Assembly (NCBI RefSeq): GCF_009765705.1
Contig: NZ_LMUX01000024.1
Span: 207,275-245,338 of the forward strand
Direction: 5' to 3'
Source of the DNA: Burkholderia sp. L27(2015)
GTDB taxonomy: Bacteria > Pseudomonadota > Gammaproteobacteria > Burkholderiales > Burkholderiaceae
DNA length: 38,064 bases
The notes below the pieces were generated by a model. The model made no database searches and was not told the origin of the DNA. It saw only the letters and a program-made list of their open reading frames with translations. Below, piece by piece: positions 7,226-16,437 of this stretch (its first letter is position 1; each line of letters begins with the position of its first letter). Both the position numbers and the translations under genes were made by a program.

Positions 7226-8410
7226 ATGATGAAAAAACAATTCCTCGCAACTGTAGTGCTCGGAAGTTTCGCAAGTCTTGCACACGCGCAGAGTAGTGTG
7301 ACTCTCTACGGCATCGTTGATGAGGGTCTTAACTACAACAGCAATATGTCGGGCAAGGGTTCCTATGCGCAACAAAGCGGCGTCATGTCAGGAAGCCGTT
7401 GGGGACTACGTGGGAACGAGGATCTTGGCGGAGGCCTAAAGACGGTGTTCGTACTGGAAAACGGCTTTGATGCCAGTACTGGAAAATTTGCGCAAGGCGG
7501 CCTGCTGTTTGGGCGCCAAGCCTACGTCGGAATATCCACTCCCTTGGGGACGGCGACACTGGGACGCCAATATGATGTCAACACCGACTTCGTCGGACCA
7601 TTCGAAGCGGGTGCCAGTTGGGCAGGTAATATCGGCGCGCATCCCGGCGATCTTGATGGTTTGAACAATTCGTTTCGCACGAATAATGCTCTGAAGTTTA
7701 AAAGCGTGAATTTCGAGGGGTTCACGTTTGGCCTCCTGTACAGCCTAGGTGGGGTGGCTGGTGATGCGACGCGCAACCAAGTTTGGTCAGCCGCTATCGG
7801 CTATGCCAATGGCCCCCTTGTTCTGGCGGCTGGCTACCTGAACGTGCGCAACCCAAATGTGAGTTATTTTGGCAATTCAACGTCTGGAACCCCATCGCCC
7901 ACCACAGCAAACACCTCGTATCCGATCTATAGCGGGTTTCTATCCGCACGCGCTTACAGGGTGGCGAGTACTGGCGGCACATACACGTTCGGGCCGGCTT
8001 TAATTGGCTTCACCTACTCGAACGTCGCGTTCGAGAACCTCGGTGATCTTTCCTCAGGACCGGATCCAACTGGATATCGGGGAAGTGTGCATTTCAACAA
8101 TGCTGAGGTCAATTTTCAGTACACGGTTACTCCGGCATTGATAGCGGGTGTCGCGTACGACTTAACGAAAAGCAGCAGTATCGAAGGGAATATAGGAACC
8201 AATGATGGCGCTATCTACCGTCAGGGCATGCTAGGGCTCGATTATTTTCTCTCAAGTCGCACGGATGTCTACCTGCTCGGCGTGTACCAAAAAGCTTCCG
8301 GCACAGACTCGCGCGGAGTGACCGCCGTTGCGTCGATCAACAATCAGTCGTCGCCATCAAGCAACGACCATCAGGCGGTTGTACGAATAGGTTTGAGACA
8401 CAAATTTTAA
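7226..8410 (+). CDS. Gram-negative porin (general outer-membrane channel)
   Basis: A 394-residue beta-barrel porin of the Burkholderia OpcP/OmpC-like family, expected to form trimers in the outer membrane and admit small hydrophilic solutes. A signal peptide, MMKKQFLATVVLGSFASLAHA, is followed by QSSVTLYGIVDEGLNY, the classic first strand. Other family blocks are SRWGLRGNEDLGGGLK, FGRQAYVGISTPLGTATLGR, and a C-terminal RIGLRHKF ending in the phenylalanine needed for BAM-dependent insertion. The start is the first of two adjacent ATGs, with GGAG five bases before it; a longer frame from 7178 would disrupt the signal peptide. It may supply the outer-membrane step for the MFS transporter upstream. 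The 176 bp after it hold only a short unrecognised minus-strand frame (8402-8471). Confidence 0.95.
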   Translation: MMKKQFLATVVLGSFASLAHAQSSVTLYGIVDEGLNYNSNMSGKGSYAQQSGVMSGSRWGLRGNEDLGGGLKTVFVLENGFDASTGKFAQGGLLFGRQAYVGISTPLGTATLGRQYDVNTDFVGPFEAGASWAGNIGAHPGDLDGLNNSFRTNNALKFKSVNFEGFTFGLLYSLGGVAGDATRNQVWSAAIGYANGPLVLAAGYLNVRNPNVSYFGNSTSGTPSPTTANTSYPIYSGFLSARAYRVASTGGTYTFGPALIGFTYSNVAFENLGDLSSGPDPTGYRGSVHFNNAEVNFQYTVTPALIAGVAYDLTKSSSIEGNIGTNDGAIYRQGMLGLDYFLSSRTDVYLLGVYQKASGTDSRGVTAVASINNQSSPSSNDHQAVVRIGLRHKF

Positions 8411-8539
8411 TGGCTTCGGCCAGTTCCTGCGCGGTCCAGCGATAGCCGGGCTTTTCGTGCGTTGCTGTCATGGCTACTGGTTCCGAAGCCGGGGCGATCC
8501 TCGAACGGATAGAGAGAATATGACGCGCAGGCGATGGAG

Positions 8540-9090
8540 ATTTTGCTGTTCGTCGAACGTGTGCCTTTTTCTCTGACGACACACATTTAATAAAGCTGTT
8601 GCTCAAGCGATTTGGTCAGAGGGCTCTCGACATCGCCCGTGTGCTTGGTCGTGACAGATTCTATAAGCACGATCCAACATTCTTTATCGGCGACTGGATT
8701 GTGCATCACGCCGCGCGGGACTACATGAAGCGAGCCTTCGTGAAGATTCACGATCCGACCTCCTTCATATTCCATGCGGAGTTCTCCCCGAACAATATAA
8801 AACAACTCGTCTTCGTGCGCATGGTTATGCCAGACTAGTTGGCCAAACAATTTGGCTACCTTTACATATTGGTCGTTCACTCGGGCGACCACCTTAGGGG
8901 ACCAGTGCTCATGCACCGAGGTAAACGCCTCGAGCAGATCGACCGGGTTCGCGATCGTAGTCAAATTCATTTCTTTCTCTCCAATTGCGGCTGCTCCGCG
9001 TGATGTTGAAACACTTGTGAAGCCCCGGCAATAGAGGCGCTTAACAATGGCAGCAAGTGACGGATACCAACGACTTCATGCATGTCATCG
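8540..9090 (-). repeat. Cupin-gene direct repeat, copy 1 (approximate limits)
   Basis: The cupin gene and about 50 bp downstream plus about 120 bp upstream resemble 22100-22650 in the same orientation. Both 3' flanks share GAACGTG, a T-rich patch and TTAATAAAGCTG, and both 5' flanks share GGCGCTTAA. The limits are judged by eye. Confidence 0.6.
8587..8970 (-). CDS. Small cupin-domain protein (copy 1)
   Basis: A 127-residue single-domain cupin. Motif 1 appears as HNHAHEDELFYIVRGEL (HxH, Glu, Gly) and motif 2 as GSLHVVPRGVMHNPV with the third His, so a bound divalent metal is likely. Small cupins of this kind often act as sugar or ketoacid isomerases, dioxygenase-like enzymes or effector-binding proteins; the sequence does not decide. 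GGAGAG before the ATG at 8970 supports the start. It is convergent with the porin gene and is the last gene before the amino-acid transporter operon on the same strand. A second copy with about 86% identical residues lies at 22147-22530, and similarity extends into both flanks. Confidence 0.85.
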   Translation of the reverse strand: MNLTTIANPVDLLEAFTSVHEHWSPKVVARVNDQYVKVAKLFGQLVWHNHAHEDELFYIVRGELRMEYEGGRIVNLHEGSLHVVPRGVMHNPVADKECWIVLIESVTTKHTGDVESPLTKSLEQQLY

Positions 9091-9215
9091 CTGTCTTAAG
9101 CGTGGTAAATACGCACGTGCAACCATTCTGCCTGAGGCTTCCGATGCAAGGGGTGTAATTAAAGCGTTAAATTTTTGAACCGATGAGCAAATTGGCTTTT
9201 AGGGAAAGCACACCG

Positions 9216-9962
9216 TCAACGAGCTAAAATTTTAGACAGAAAATCTTTGGTGCGACCGTTCTTAGGGTTGTCGAAGAATTCATGCGGAGGTGCCTGCTCG
9301 ACGATTTGCCCTTGGTCCATGAAAATTACTCGATTGGCTACCGCTTTCGCAAATGCCATCTCATGGGTTACACAAAGCATAGTGATGCCCGCGTCCGCCA
9401 ATTCGACCATCACGTCGAGCACCTCCTGGATCATCTCTGGGTCCAGTGCCGAAGTGGGTTCGTCAAATAACATGATCTTCGGCGTTAGACATAGCGATCG
9501 CGCGATCGCAACTCGCTGTTGCTGCCCACCGGATAGCTGTAGCGGGTACTTACCCGCTTGCTCGCCGATGCGTACCCTCTTGAGTTGCTGCATCGCGCGC
9601 TCATCGGCTTCTTTCTTCGGAACCTTACCGACCCACATCGGCGCCAGTGTCAGGTTCTCAAGCACAGTCAGGTGCGGGAACAAGTTGAATTGCTGAAACA
9701 CCATGCCGACGTCTTTTCGAACGCGCTCGATTGCCTTCAGATCATCGACTAGCTCGGTTCCATCGACGACGACGCTTCCCTGTTGATGTTCCTCCAGCCG
9801 GTTGACGCAGCGAATCAATGTTGACTTGCCCGACCCCGAGGGGCCGCACAGAACGATGCGCTCGCCCCGTGCCACGGTAAGATTGATGTCGCGTAACACG
9901 TGGAACTCCCCGTACCACTTGTTAACGTTCTTGAATTCTATGATCGGGGTTTCAGCAATCAT
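9216..9962 (-). CDS. aapP: Amino-acid ABC transporter ATP-binding protein (AapP/BztD type)
   Basis: The 248-residue ATPase subunit of a polar amino-acid importer on the cytoplasmic face of the membrane. Walker A is GPSGSGKST at residues 40-48; then come the Q-loop [12 protein letters not shown], the signature [15 protein letters not shown], Walker [15 protein letters not shown], and the H-loop CVTHEM. The start at 9962 has an AAGGAA ribosome site. It is the last gene of the aapJ-Q-M-P order on the minus strand, 34 bp after aapM. Gene order and sizes match the general L-amino-acid transporters Aap (Rhizobium) and Bzt (Rhodobacter), so the symbols are given by homology. All three motifs needed for ATP hydrolysis are intact. 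Confidence 0.93.
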   Translation of the reverse strand: MIAETPIIEFKNVNKWYGEFHVLRDINLTVARGERIVLCGPSGSGKSTLIRCVNRLEEHQQGSVVVDGTELVDDLKAIERVRKDVGMVFQQFNLFPHLTVLENLTLAPMWVGKVPKKEADERAMQQLKRVRIGEQAGKYPLQLSGGQQQRVAIARSLCLTPKIMLFDEPTSALDPEMIQEVLDVMVELADAGITMLCVTHEMAFAKAVANRVIFMDQGQIVEQAPPHEFFDNPKNGRTKDFLSKILAR

Positions 9963-9996
9963 ACGGGTTCCTTGGGTAGAACTGATGGAGTCCAGG

Positions 9997-11136
9997 TCAT
10001 TGACGACGGGTCCCGGTATTCAGGTGGTTTTCCACCCACAGGCTGTAGCGCGACATGGCGAAGCAGAAAACGAAATAAATCGCTGCAACGAACAGCTGCC
10101 CTTCGAAGAAGAACTCGCGCCAATTCGGGTCACCGAGTGCTAGCTGTAAAGCTCCGGTCAAGTCATACAGACTAACTATCGAAACCAGGGAGGTATCTTT
10201 AAACGTTCCGATAAAGATATTGACAATAGCTGGCACGACCAATCGCAGTGCTTGCGGTACTACGATCTTGCGCGTGATCTGCCAGCTCGATAGACCAAGG
10301 GACTGAGCGGCCTCGACCTGTCCTTTGGGCAAGGCATTCAGGCCGCCACGAATGACTTCGGCTAAATAGGCAGCCGTGAACAACGTCAACCCGACAAGCA
10401 CGCGCACCAGAACGTCGATGTTGGAGCCTTGCGGCATGAACAGCGGGAACATGAACGAGGCCATGAACAAGACCGATATCAATGGTACGCCTCGGATCAG
10501 CTCCACGTAAACGGCGCACAAGGTGCGGATACCCGGCATGCGAGACTGCCGCCCCAATGCCACGAATATGGCGAACGGAAATGCGAGTCCCAAGCTGACA
10601 GTAGACAGCAGCAAAGTAAGGGGAAAGCCACCCCATCGTGCTGTTTCCACCGGGGCCAATCCCAAAACACCACCCAGCATCAGAGTGAAAAAAATGACCC
10701 AGGCCAGCACCCAGGCGACTAACAGGCTAGGCCTCCAAAACCGGCGATAGCAGCTTGCGACCAACAACGTAACCAGCAGCACGCTGGCCACCATCGGTCG
10801 CCATTGTTCGCCAAAAGGGTAACGTCCGAACAGGATCAGACGGTACTTTTCCGCCACCAGGCCCCAGCAGGCGCCTACTCCGACCGCAGCGCGGCAGGCG
10901 GCATTGTCCGGGGCGAATACCGCCTTGAAGAGGACCCACTGCAACACGTGCGGCAAAGTCAGTGCCAAAATGCCCAATACAAGCACGCTCGCCAATGTGT
11001 TTCGCCATCCGTCGAAAAGGTTATTTCGCAACCAGACAATGGGACCATTGACGGATCGCGGGGGAGGCCGGCTCGCTATCGGCTCGAATGGCGTTTCGTT
11101 AGTGCTGGCGTAAGTCATTTCTGCGCCGCTGATCAT
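9997..11136 (-). CDS. aapM: Amino-acid ABC transporter permease (AapM/BztC type)
   Basis: A 379-residue inner-membrane permease with the long N-terminal extension, carrying extra transmembrane helices, that marks the Aap/Bzt subfamily. The EAA loop for docking the ATPase reads [20 protein letters not shown] followed by [17 protein letters not shown]. It forms a heterodimer with AapQ. The ATG at 11136 begins two bases after the aapQ stop codon, and the ribosome site AAGGAG lies inside the end of aapQ, which indicates translational coupling. An internal ATG six codons later has no better site. Confidence 0.93.
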   Translation of the reverse strand: MISGAEMTYASTNETPFEPIASRPPPRSVNGPIVWLRNNLFDGWRNTLASVLVLGILALTLPHVLQWVLFKAVFAPDNAACRAAVGVGACWGLVAEKYRLILFGRYPFGEQWRPMVASVLLVTLLVASCYRRFWRPSLLVAWVLAWVIFFTLMLGGVLGLAPVETARWGGFPLTLLLSTVSLGLAFPFAIFVALGRQSRMPGIRTLCAVYVELIRGVPLISVLFMASFMFPLFMPQGSNIDVLVRVLVGLTLFTAAYLAEVIRGGLNALPKGQVEAAQSLGLSSWQITRKIVVPQALRLVVPAIVNIFIGTFKDTSLVSIVSLYDLTGALQLALGDPNWREFFFEGQLFVAAIYFVFCFAMSRYSLWVENHLNTGTRRQ

Positions 11137-11137
11137 G

Positions 11138-12319
11138 TCACCGCTCCTTGATAACAGCGCGCTTGTTGTAGACGTTCATAAACGCAGCCATCAGCAACGA
11201 GAGCGTAAGGTAACAAGCCATTACCAGAGAGATGCATTCGATCGCACGCCCGGTCTGGTTGATCGATGTATTAGAGATCGAGACCAAGTCTGGGTAACCA
11301 ATGGCCACCGCCAGCGATGCGTTCTTGGTGATGTTCAAATACTGGCTGGTCAGCGGCGGGATGATTACCCGTAATGCCTGAGGCATCTGGATTAGCCGGA
11401 TTTCTCTGCCGGGCGGCAACCCGAGAGCCGCAGCCGCTTCGTGTTGGCCAAACGGCACGGACTGAATGCCGCTGCGTACGATTTCGGCGATGAACGACGC
11501 ATTGTAGATAGTCAGCCCAATGACCATGGTTAGATATTCGGGCGTCACTGCCCCGCCTCCGGTGATACTTAGTTCGCTCTGCTCGGGAATATCAATAGCC
11601 GACGGCGAACCGCCGAGCAGCCAGCCCACTAGAGCGGCAGCCATCACAATAGCCACGCAGGGCCAGAAACTTGGCCACAACCGGCCGGTAGCATAGAGAT
11701 GTCGTTTCGTTTGGCGAGTCCAAAACCAAGCACCGATGGCACCTGCAAGCAGCCCGGCCAAGGTCATCCATTGGCCGTTGACCCAAACGGGAATTGGGAA
11801 CTGGAGGCCATTCTTGCTCAAAAACAAACCAGCGACTGGCTGGATCGCGGACGTCACGGGCGGCAGCAATTCAGTCATCACGAAGTACCACATGAACAAC
11901 TGGAGCAACAAGGGCACATTGCGGAATGCCTGAACGTAAGCGCTACAAAGCGTGCGCAGCAGGAAGTTACGCGATAATTTTCCGATGCCGATCGCCGTGC
12001 CGAGTAAGGTCGCTAGGATTACCGAGGCGATAGCCACTCGCAGAGTGTTAGACAACCCAACAAGAAAAGCTTTTCCGTAGCTGTCGTTCGAGTCGAACGG
12101 CACCACACTTTCGCCAATCGAAAACCCCGCCGACTGGCTGAGAAAATCGAAGCCGCTGTGAATGCCACGCACGCGCATGTTCTGCGAGACGTTGTGCATC
12201 AAGTAGGCACCAAGCGCAATCACCAGTATCAGCGCAATAGCTTGGCAAGCAAGCCCACGAAATGCCTTGCTACGCCAGCTAAGGCGGCTGGTCTTGGGTG
12301 GAAAGAACGAAGGTGTCAT
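11138..12319 (-). CDS. aapQ: Amino-acid ABC transporter permease (AapQ/BztB type)
   Basis: A 393-residue inner-membrane permease, the partner of AapM. The first transmembrane helix is AIALILVIALGAYLMHNV, followed by a periplasmic loop typical of BztB. The transport core has NTLRVAIASVILATLLGTAI, and the EAA loop reads EIVRSGIQSVPFGQHEAAAA followed by LGLPPGREIRLIQMPQA. An AGGA ribosome site precedes the ATG at 12319. It follows aapJ by 32 bp and is coupled to aapM. No breaks were seen. Confidence 0.93.
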   Translation of the reverse strand: MTPSFFPPKTSRLSWRSKAFRGLACQAIALILVIALGAYLMHNVSQNMRVRGIHSGFDFLSQSAGFSIGESVVPFDSNDSYGKAFLVGLSNTLRVAIASVILATLLGTAIGIGKLSRNFLLRTLCSAYVQAFRNVPLLLQLFMWYFVMTELLPPVTSAIQPVAGLFLSKNGLQFPIPVWVNGQWMTLAGLLAGAIGAWFWTRQTKRHLYATGRLWPSFWPCVAIVMAAALVGWLLGGSPSAIDIPEQSELSITGGGAVTPEYLTMVIGLTIYNASFIAEIVRSGIQSVPFGQHEAAAALGLPPGREIRLIQMPQALRVIIPPLTSQYLNITKNASLAVAIGYPDLVSISNTSINQTGRAIECISLVMACYLTLSLLMAAFMNVYNKRAVIKER

Positions 12320-12351
12320 GACAGTCCTGGATGGGCGTGGATTTTGTCTTC

Positions 12352-13419
12352 TTAGCGCACCGGTGGCGCAAACATGAGGCCGCCCTTGCTCGAGAGGTTG
12401 TTGATCCCGCGCGGAATATTCAGACTCGATTTTGAACCGACGTTGCGCTCGTAGATTTCTCCATAGTTGCCGGTCGTCTTAATCGCCCTGTACGCCCAGT
12501 CCTTGTCGAGTCCGAGTGCCTTTCCAGTGTCGTCTGAACTGCCCAAGATGCGCATCACCGCAGGGTCCTTGCTGTTGGCCTTCATCTCATCCACATTCGC
12601 CTGAGTGATGCCGTACTGCTCTGCCTGGATCAACACAAATCCCACCCACTTGACAATGGCGAAAAACTCGTCATCGCCACGGCGTACAACTGGGCTCAGC
12701 GGCTCCTCCGAGATCAATTCGGGCAGAATGACTTGGTCGTCGGGGTTGGCGCTTTGCTTGTCACGCACGGCTGCAAGACCGGATGCGTCTGACGTATAGG
12801 CTTGGCAACGACCTGAGAAATAGGCTTTGGTGGCCGCTTCCTGAGTCTCGAAGACCACCGGCTTCAGTAGCAGCCCGGACGATTTGGAGTAGTCGGACAG
12901 ATTCTCTTCCGTGGTAGTGCCCGACTGGACGCACACAGAGGCCCCCTTCAACTGCTTGGCGCTGGTGATGTTGACCCCGCTCATCTTGTGTGTCTTTGGA
13001 TCCAATTTAGGTTTGGGTACCATAAATCCCTGGCCGGTATAAAAATCAACCCCTGTGAAGTTGAGCCCGAGTGACGCGTCGCGCGTCAGGGTCCAGGTCA
13101 TGTTGCGCGTTAGTAAATCGATCTCCCCTGACTGCAAAGCCGCAAAGCTTTGCGCCACGCTGAGCGGCACCCACTTAACCTTTCGGGCGTCCGATAAGAT
13201 GGCTGCGGCCACGGCTCTGCATTCATCGACGTCCAGGCCTGCCCAGTTGCCTTGATTGTCAGCCGCTGAAAAGCCTGGAAGAGCTGGATTGACACCGCAG
13301 ATCAGCTGTCCGCGACTCTTTATGGCGTTCAGGGTTTGCCCAGCCTGTGCCGGCATGGATGCAAATATTCCGAGAGCAAGCAAAGCGCTGCCAGCGATGC
13401 GGGAGATGGGCTTCGTCAT
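12352..13419 (-). CDS. aapJ: Amino-acid ABC transporter periplasmic binding protein (AapJ/BztA type)
   Basis: A 355-residue family 3 solute-binding protein that captures amino acids in the periplasm for AapQMP. A signal peptide, ISRIAGSALLALGIFASMPA then QA, is followed by GQTLNAIKSRGQLICGVNP, and the domain carries AGLDVDECRAVAAAIL, LLTRNMTWTLTRD and the hinge block SVCVQSGTTTEENL, all usual for AapJ. The frame opens at 13467, but the ATG at 13419 starts the signal peptide and has AGG and GGAG upstream. The 130 bp between it and the aldolase gene hold a stable hairpin that may reduce read-through from the GntR-GH88-aldolase genes. Confidence 0.92.
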   Translation of the reverse strand: MTKPISRIAGSALLALGIFASMPAQAGQTLNAIKSRGQLICGVNPALPGFSAADNQGNWAGLDVDECRAVAAAILSDARKVKWVPLSVAQSFAALQSGEIDLLTRNMTWTLTRDASLGLNFTGVDFYTGQGFMVPKPKLDPKTHKMSGVNITSAKQLKGASVCVQSGTTTEENLSDYSKSSGLLLKPVVFETQEAATKAYFSGRCQAYTSDASGLAAVRDKQSANPDDQVILPELISEEPLSPVVRRGDDEFFAIVKWVGFVLIQAEQYGITQANVDEMKANSKDPAVMRILGSSDDTGKALGLDKDWAYRAIKTTGNYGEIYERNVGSKSSLNIPRGINNLSSKGGLMFAPPVR

Positions 13420-13451
13420 ACCTGGAAAACTCCGTAAAAAATGGCGGGGCA

Positions 13452-13482
13452 CCAACCCGATCCGCAACGCGGATTGGGTTGG
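13452..13482 (-). terminator. Strong hairpin between the aldolase-like gene and aapJ
   Basis: Arms CCAACCCGATCCGC and GCGGATTGGGTTGG flank a 3-base loop and pair over 14 positions with one G-T pair. In the minus direction a run of six T follows about 10 bases later, so it is not a textbook intrinsic terminator. It could be a weak terminator, an attenuator or an mRNA-stabilising element separating aapJQMP from the upstream genes. Confidence 0.55.
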
Positions 13483-13549
13483 CCGACATTACTTTGTCAG
13501 TAGTTCTAAGTCATACACGATAAAACTGAAATTCCCATCGCATCAAGAA

Positions 13550-14434
13550 TTACGCAGCGTTCAACTTTTCGAGTGCGATCTTGGCACGTTTCAAATTTTC
13601 CTCACTCCCCCTTTGCAGAGGAGCGCGGACGGGGCCTACCGGATGCCCGATAAAAGCCATGGCATCTTTAAGCGAACCTGGGTGGTCAACCGTATATAGA
13701 GCTTCAACCAGAGGAAGCAATGCATAGTGAGCTTTGCGAGCCGTAGTCAGGTCTCCATTGATCGCCGCATCGAAAAGTTTGCGATGGAACGCAGGGATTA
13801 GATTGGCCGTCATAAAAATCCCGCCAGGGCTTCCCAACAGGAAAGTCGGAAAGCCAAGATCATCGTCACCTGACATGATGGCAATTCGATCGCCCACCGC
13901 GCTGATCTTCGCCGATACGATGGCCAAGTCGCGCTCGCACTCTTTCAGTGCGACGATGGAAGAGAGAGTCGCGAGTTTTTCCAATAAGGGCACGTCAAGA
14001 TTGATCCCGGTCCGCCCTGTGTTGTTGTACGCGACGATTGGAAGAGACGTGGTGTCCGCAACCCGTTCAAAGTGTTCAAAGACACCTGCTGCACTAGCTT
14101 TAATGTAGTAAGACGGCAAGACTAATAGCGCTGATGCACCGGCTTTCTCAGCGTAGCGGGCAGTTTCTTGAACTTCCCGGGTCCCCGGAGCAAGAGCCCC
14201 GACAATCACGGGAATGCGATTAGCCGTCTGATCGATTGCGACTTCCACTACTCGTTGGCGCTCGGCGGGCGTAAGGCTGACGAACTCGCCACTTCCGCCA
14301 ATGACAAGCAGGCCGGCCGCACCCGAATCGACCTGGAAATCGATCAAACGACGAAAAGCCCTCTCGTCGAATTCATCACCCGCAGTAAACGGCGTAACAA
14401 TCGCCGTATAAATTCCGTTTGGACTAAATTGCAT
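13550..14434 (-). CDS. DapA/DHDPS-family aldolase or lyase
   Basis: A 294-residue class I aldolase fold of the dihydrodipicolinate synthase/N-acetylneuraminate lyase family. The N-terminus NGIYTAIVTPFT, the substrate loop GGSGEF at 45-50, the catalytic Tyr135 in AYNNTGRTG and the Schiff-base Lys163 in IVALKECERD are all present. The family includes DapA, NanA, KDG aldolase and 5-keto-4-deoxyglucarate dehydratase. Its position nine bases after a GH88 unsaturated-uronyl hydrolase gene favours a deoxy-keto-sugar acid substrate over lysine biosynthesis, but this is inference. AAGGAA four bases before the ATG at 14434 supports the start. It is expected to be regulated by the GntR gene that begins the row. 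Confidence 0.88.
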   Translation of the reverse strand: MQFSPNGIYTAIVTPFTAGDEFDERAFRRLIDFQVDSGAAGLLVIGGSGEFVSLTPAERQRVVEVAIDQTANRIPVIVGALAPGTREVQETARYAEKAGASALLVLPSYYIKASAAGVFEHFERVADTTSLPIVAYNNTGRTGINLDVPLLEKLATLSSIVALKECERDLAIVSAKISAVGDRIAIMSGDDDLGFPTFLLGSPGGIFMTANLIPAFHRKLFDAAINGDLTTARKAHYALLPLVEALYTVDHPGSLKDAMAFIGHPVGPVRAPLQRGSEENLKRAKIALEKLNAA

Positions 14435-14443
14435 GACGTTCCT

Positions 14444-15607
14444 TTATTCGCGCTTGAGTGAAAGAACCGACCAATCGTCCGACATCTCGCGGAAAAGACA
14501 TTCGGCGATCCAATAGTTGCCATACGGCATAACGTCTTCCTGAGGGAACCTGCCGAGACGGGGCTTCCCGGGCTCGATATGCCGCATCCTCCCCCATGTT
14601 CCATGCAGCACGACTCCGCCGACCGTGAGAAAGTCTGCAATGAGAGCTTTGAGGGTTTCCTGCGCCACTTTCCTGTATTGCTCAGCGCGATCTGGCAGCC
14701 ATCGGGCCAGACGCATCAGAACCGCCGTCGCAATACAAGCCGCGCATGAATCGTAGGGAAGCGCTTCGCGCTGAGGGTCGTTGTAGTCGTACCGCGGCAC
14801 CCAACCCGATGGAGCATTCTCGACATACCAATCGGCTGCCCGCCGCGCCGCGTCGAGATAATCTAATCTACCGCTTGCCTCATAGCCATGAGCGAAGCCA
14901 AGCATTGCCCAGCCTTGCCCGCGAGCCCAGACGCTTTCGTTGGTCCATCCTTGCAGACTGAAGAGTCCAGTGACGGCACGACTTTCCGGATCGAGCGCCG
15001 CTGCATGGCAGTTAGAGCCGTCGTCACGCACCAACCCGACTTTAAGCACCGTATCGAGATGTTGATAGGCTAAGGTGCCGCGGTTCGGCTCCCATTGCGA
15101 TGCCCACAACATCGACGGTAAATTGAGCCCGGTATCGATGACGATACGGTCAGCGTTTGCAATCTGAAGAAAAGCGCCTGCTTTGCGGTCAAAGATGTTT
15201 GCGAAATTGTCACCACCGGCTAGTGCCCAATCCTTCAGTACCTTCTCGTTGGTGATCTTATAACCAAGCGTTAGGGCGTAATACATATCCAATCCGGTAG
15301 AAGAGAATACCGTCGGGTGCTTTGCAAGAACAGGCCCTATCCGCTCGCATATATGCATCGCGGCGTCGGCGTACTGTTGGTTTTTCGTCAATGCATGCAG
15401 CAGCCACATGCGACCCGCCAAGAAGCCAGCCCACTGAAAATTGGCCCAGCTGTCCCATACATATTCGCTGTCCCAGCTATAGCTACCATTCATGTAATTC
15501 AACCGGGGAACTCCGCCGGTTTGGGCTACACCATCACAAACTGCGTCGGCGCCCTTACAGAGATATTGAAGGGCCCGCTCAAGCGTCTTTTTATATTCTG
15601 GTCCCAT
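14444..15607 (-). CDS. Glycoside hydrolase family 88-like protein (unsaturated glucuronyl hydrolase)
   Basis: A 387-residue (alpha/alpha)6-barrel protein of the GH88/GH105 group, which hydrates the double bond of 4,5-unsaturated uronic acids released by polysaccharide lyases. Recognisable blocks are VWDSWANFQWAGFLAG, VIDTGLNLPSMLWAS with the Asp expected to be catalytic, NESVWARGQGWAMLGFAHGY, LPYDSCAACIATAVLMRLA and the closing YGNYWIAECLFR. The first Asp region of GH88 (usually HDxGF) reads SSTGLDMYYAL, a variation that leaves the exact substrate open. There is no signal peptide, so the enzyme works in the cytoplasm on an imported sugar. It lies 45 bp after the GntR gene and nine bases before the aldolase gene, forming one transcription unit. 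Confidence 0.85.
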   Translation of the reverse strand: MGPEYKKTLERALQYLCKGADAVCDGVAQTGGVPRLNYMNGSYSWDSEYVWDSWANFQWAGFLAGRMWLLHALTKNQQYADAAMHICERIGPVLAKHPTVFSSTGLDMYYALTLGYKITNEKVLKDWALAGGDNFANIFDRKAGAFLQIANADRIVIDTGLNLPSMLWASQWEPNRGTLAYQHLDTVLKVGLVRDDGSNCHAAALDPESRAVTGLFSLQGWTNESVWARGQGWAMLGFAHGYEASGRLDYLDAARRAADWYVENAPSGWVPRYDYNDPQREALPYDSCAACIATAVLMRLARWLPDRAEQYRKVAQETLKALIADFLTVGGVVLHGTWGRMRHIEPGKPRLGRFPQEDVMPYGNYWIAECLFREMSDDWSVLSLKRE

Positions 15608-15652
15608 TATTTTTCTCGTGGTTCTACGTCGTTTTTCCTAAGGTCAACTTAA

Positions 15653-16351
15653 TCAGTGGTTGGCTAGTGCGCTTGCGCCCAGCTCGTCATCACTGAGGTA
15701 GATCAAGCGATGCAGTGCACCGCGAACGTGCGCAATAGCGAGCTTTTCGGCGCGATCACCGTCATGAGCGGCAATCGCCGCGATGATGTCCAAATGCTCC
15801 GCATGAATTTCTTCAGCACGGCGACTTTGTAAGCTCGCGAGCCCAGCGGTCATAACTAGCTTGATTTGGTTGCAAATGCTCTCCAGCAGATGCGTCAGTT
15901 CCACGCAGTCAGCCGCTGCCGCAATCGACGTGTGGAAGTCGACTGCGAGAGCAACAACTCTGGCATCGGTGTTGGACTTGCGGGCAATCGTTGCAGTGTT
16001 AAGCTCTTCTGCATTGGCCCCCAGCGACTCAACAAGAGCAGGCGTGGCTTTTTCAGCCGCCCAACGTGCAGCCGTACCCTCTAATACCGATCGGATTGTG
16101 TAGATCTGCCGGATCTCTTCCGCAGACGGCCTCCGGACTACTGTTGGCCGGTTGATATGACTAACCACCAGCCTTTCTCGCTCAAGCAGAATTAATGCTT
16201 CGCGAATCGGCGAACGACTTACTGACAGCTGCCGCGCAAGCGCGGTCTCTTGAAGCGGCTCTCCAGGCTTTAACGAACCGTCGAGAATGGCCTTGCGAAG
16301 AATTGTTGCCACTGACGCGCCCAAGGCAGCGCGAATCGGAAGTTCATCCAT
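15653..16351 (-). CDS. GntR-family regulator with FCD domain (FadR/VanR subgroup)
   Basis: A 232-residue repressor-type protein. Residues 10-75 form the winged helix (ILRKAILDGSLKPGEPLQET, then ALARQLSVSRSPIREALILL). The remainder is an all-helical FCD domain with possible metal-ligand residues in DFHTSIA, EHLDIIAAI and AHVRGALHRL; such domains bind small carboxylates or sugar acids that release the protein from DNA. It is the first gene of the row GntR-GH88-aldolase(-aapJQMP). Two identical 14-bp sequences 26-101 bp upstream of its start contain the GTATAC palindrome expected for this subgroup, so autoregulation is likely. The ribosome site before the ATG at 16351 is weak (GGTGA). Confidence 0.9.
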   Translation of the reverse strand: MDELPIRAALGASVATILRKAILDGSLKPGEPLQETALARQLSVSRSPIREALILLERERLVVSHINRPTVVRRPSAEEIRQIYTIRSVLEGTAARWAAEKATPALVESLGANAEELNTATIARKSNTDARVVALAVDFHTSIAAAADCVELTHLLESICNQIKLVMTAGLASLQSRRAEEIHAEHLDIIAAIAAHDGDRAEKLAIAHVRGALHRLIYLSDDELGASALANH

Positions 16352-16376
16352 ACTTAATCACCGAAATTTGTGTGTA

Positions 16377-16390
16377 GTCGACTGTATACA
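16377..16390 (-). promoter_or_regulatory. Candidate GntR operator, proximal
   Basis: In gene direction the site reads TGTATACAGTCGAC and contains the palindrome TGTATACA, typical of FadR-subfamily GntR proteins. It lies 26 bp before the regulator's start codon. The identical 14-mer recurs 61 bp upstream. Confidence 0.65.
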
Positions 16391-16437
16391 TCTCTAAAAG
16401 ATGATCCAACCCGTGGAAACCTCTGCTTTTGTATTGG

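Noticed and set aside
8402-8471. Minus-strand frame beginning MTATHEKPGYRWTAQELAEA
   Set aside because: It reads like a protein N-terminus but runs into the end of the porin gene; too short to call. Nearby GGCTTCGG/CCGAAGCC arms are about 65 bp apart and not a convincing terminator.
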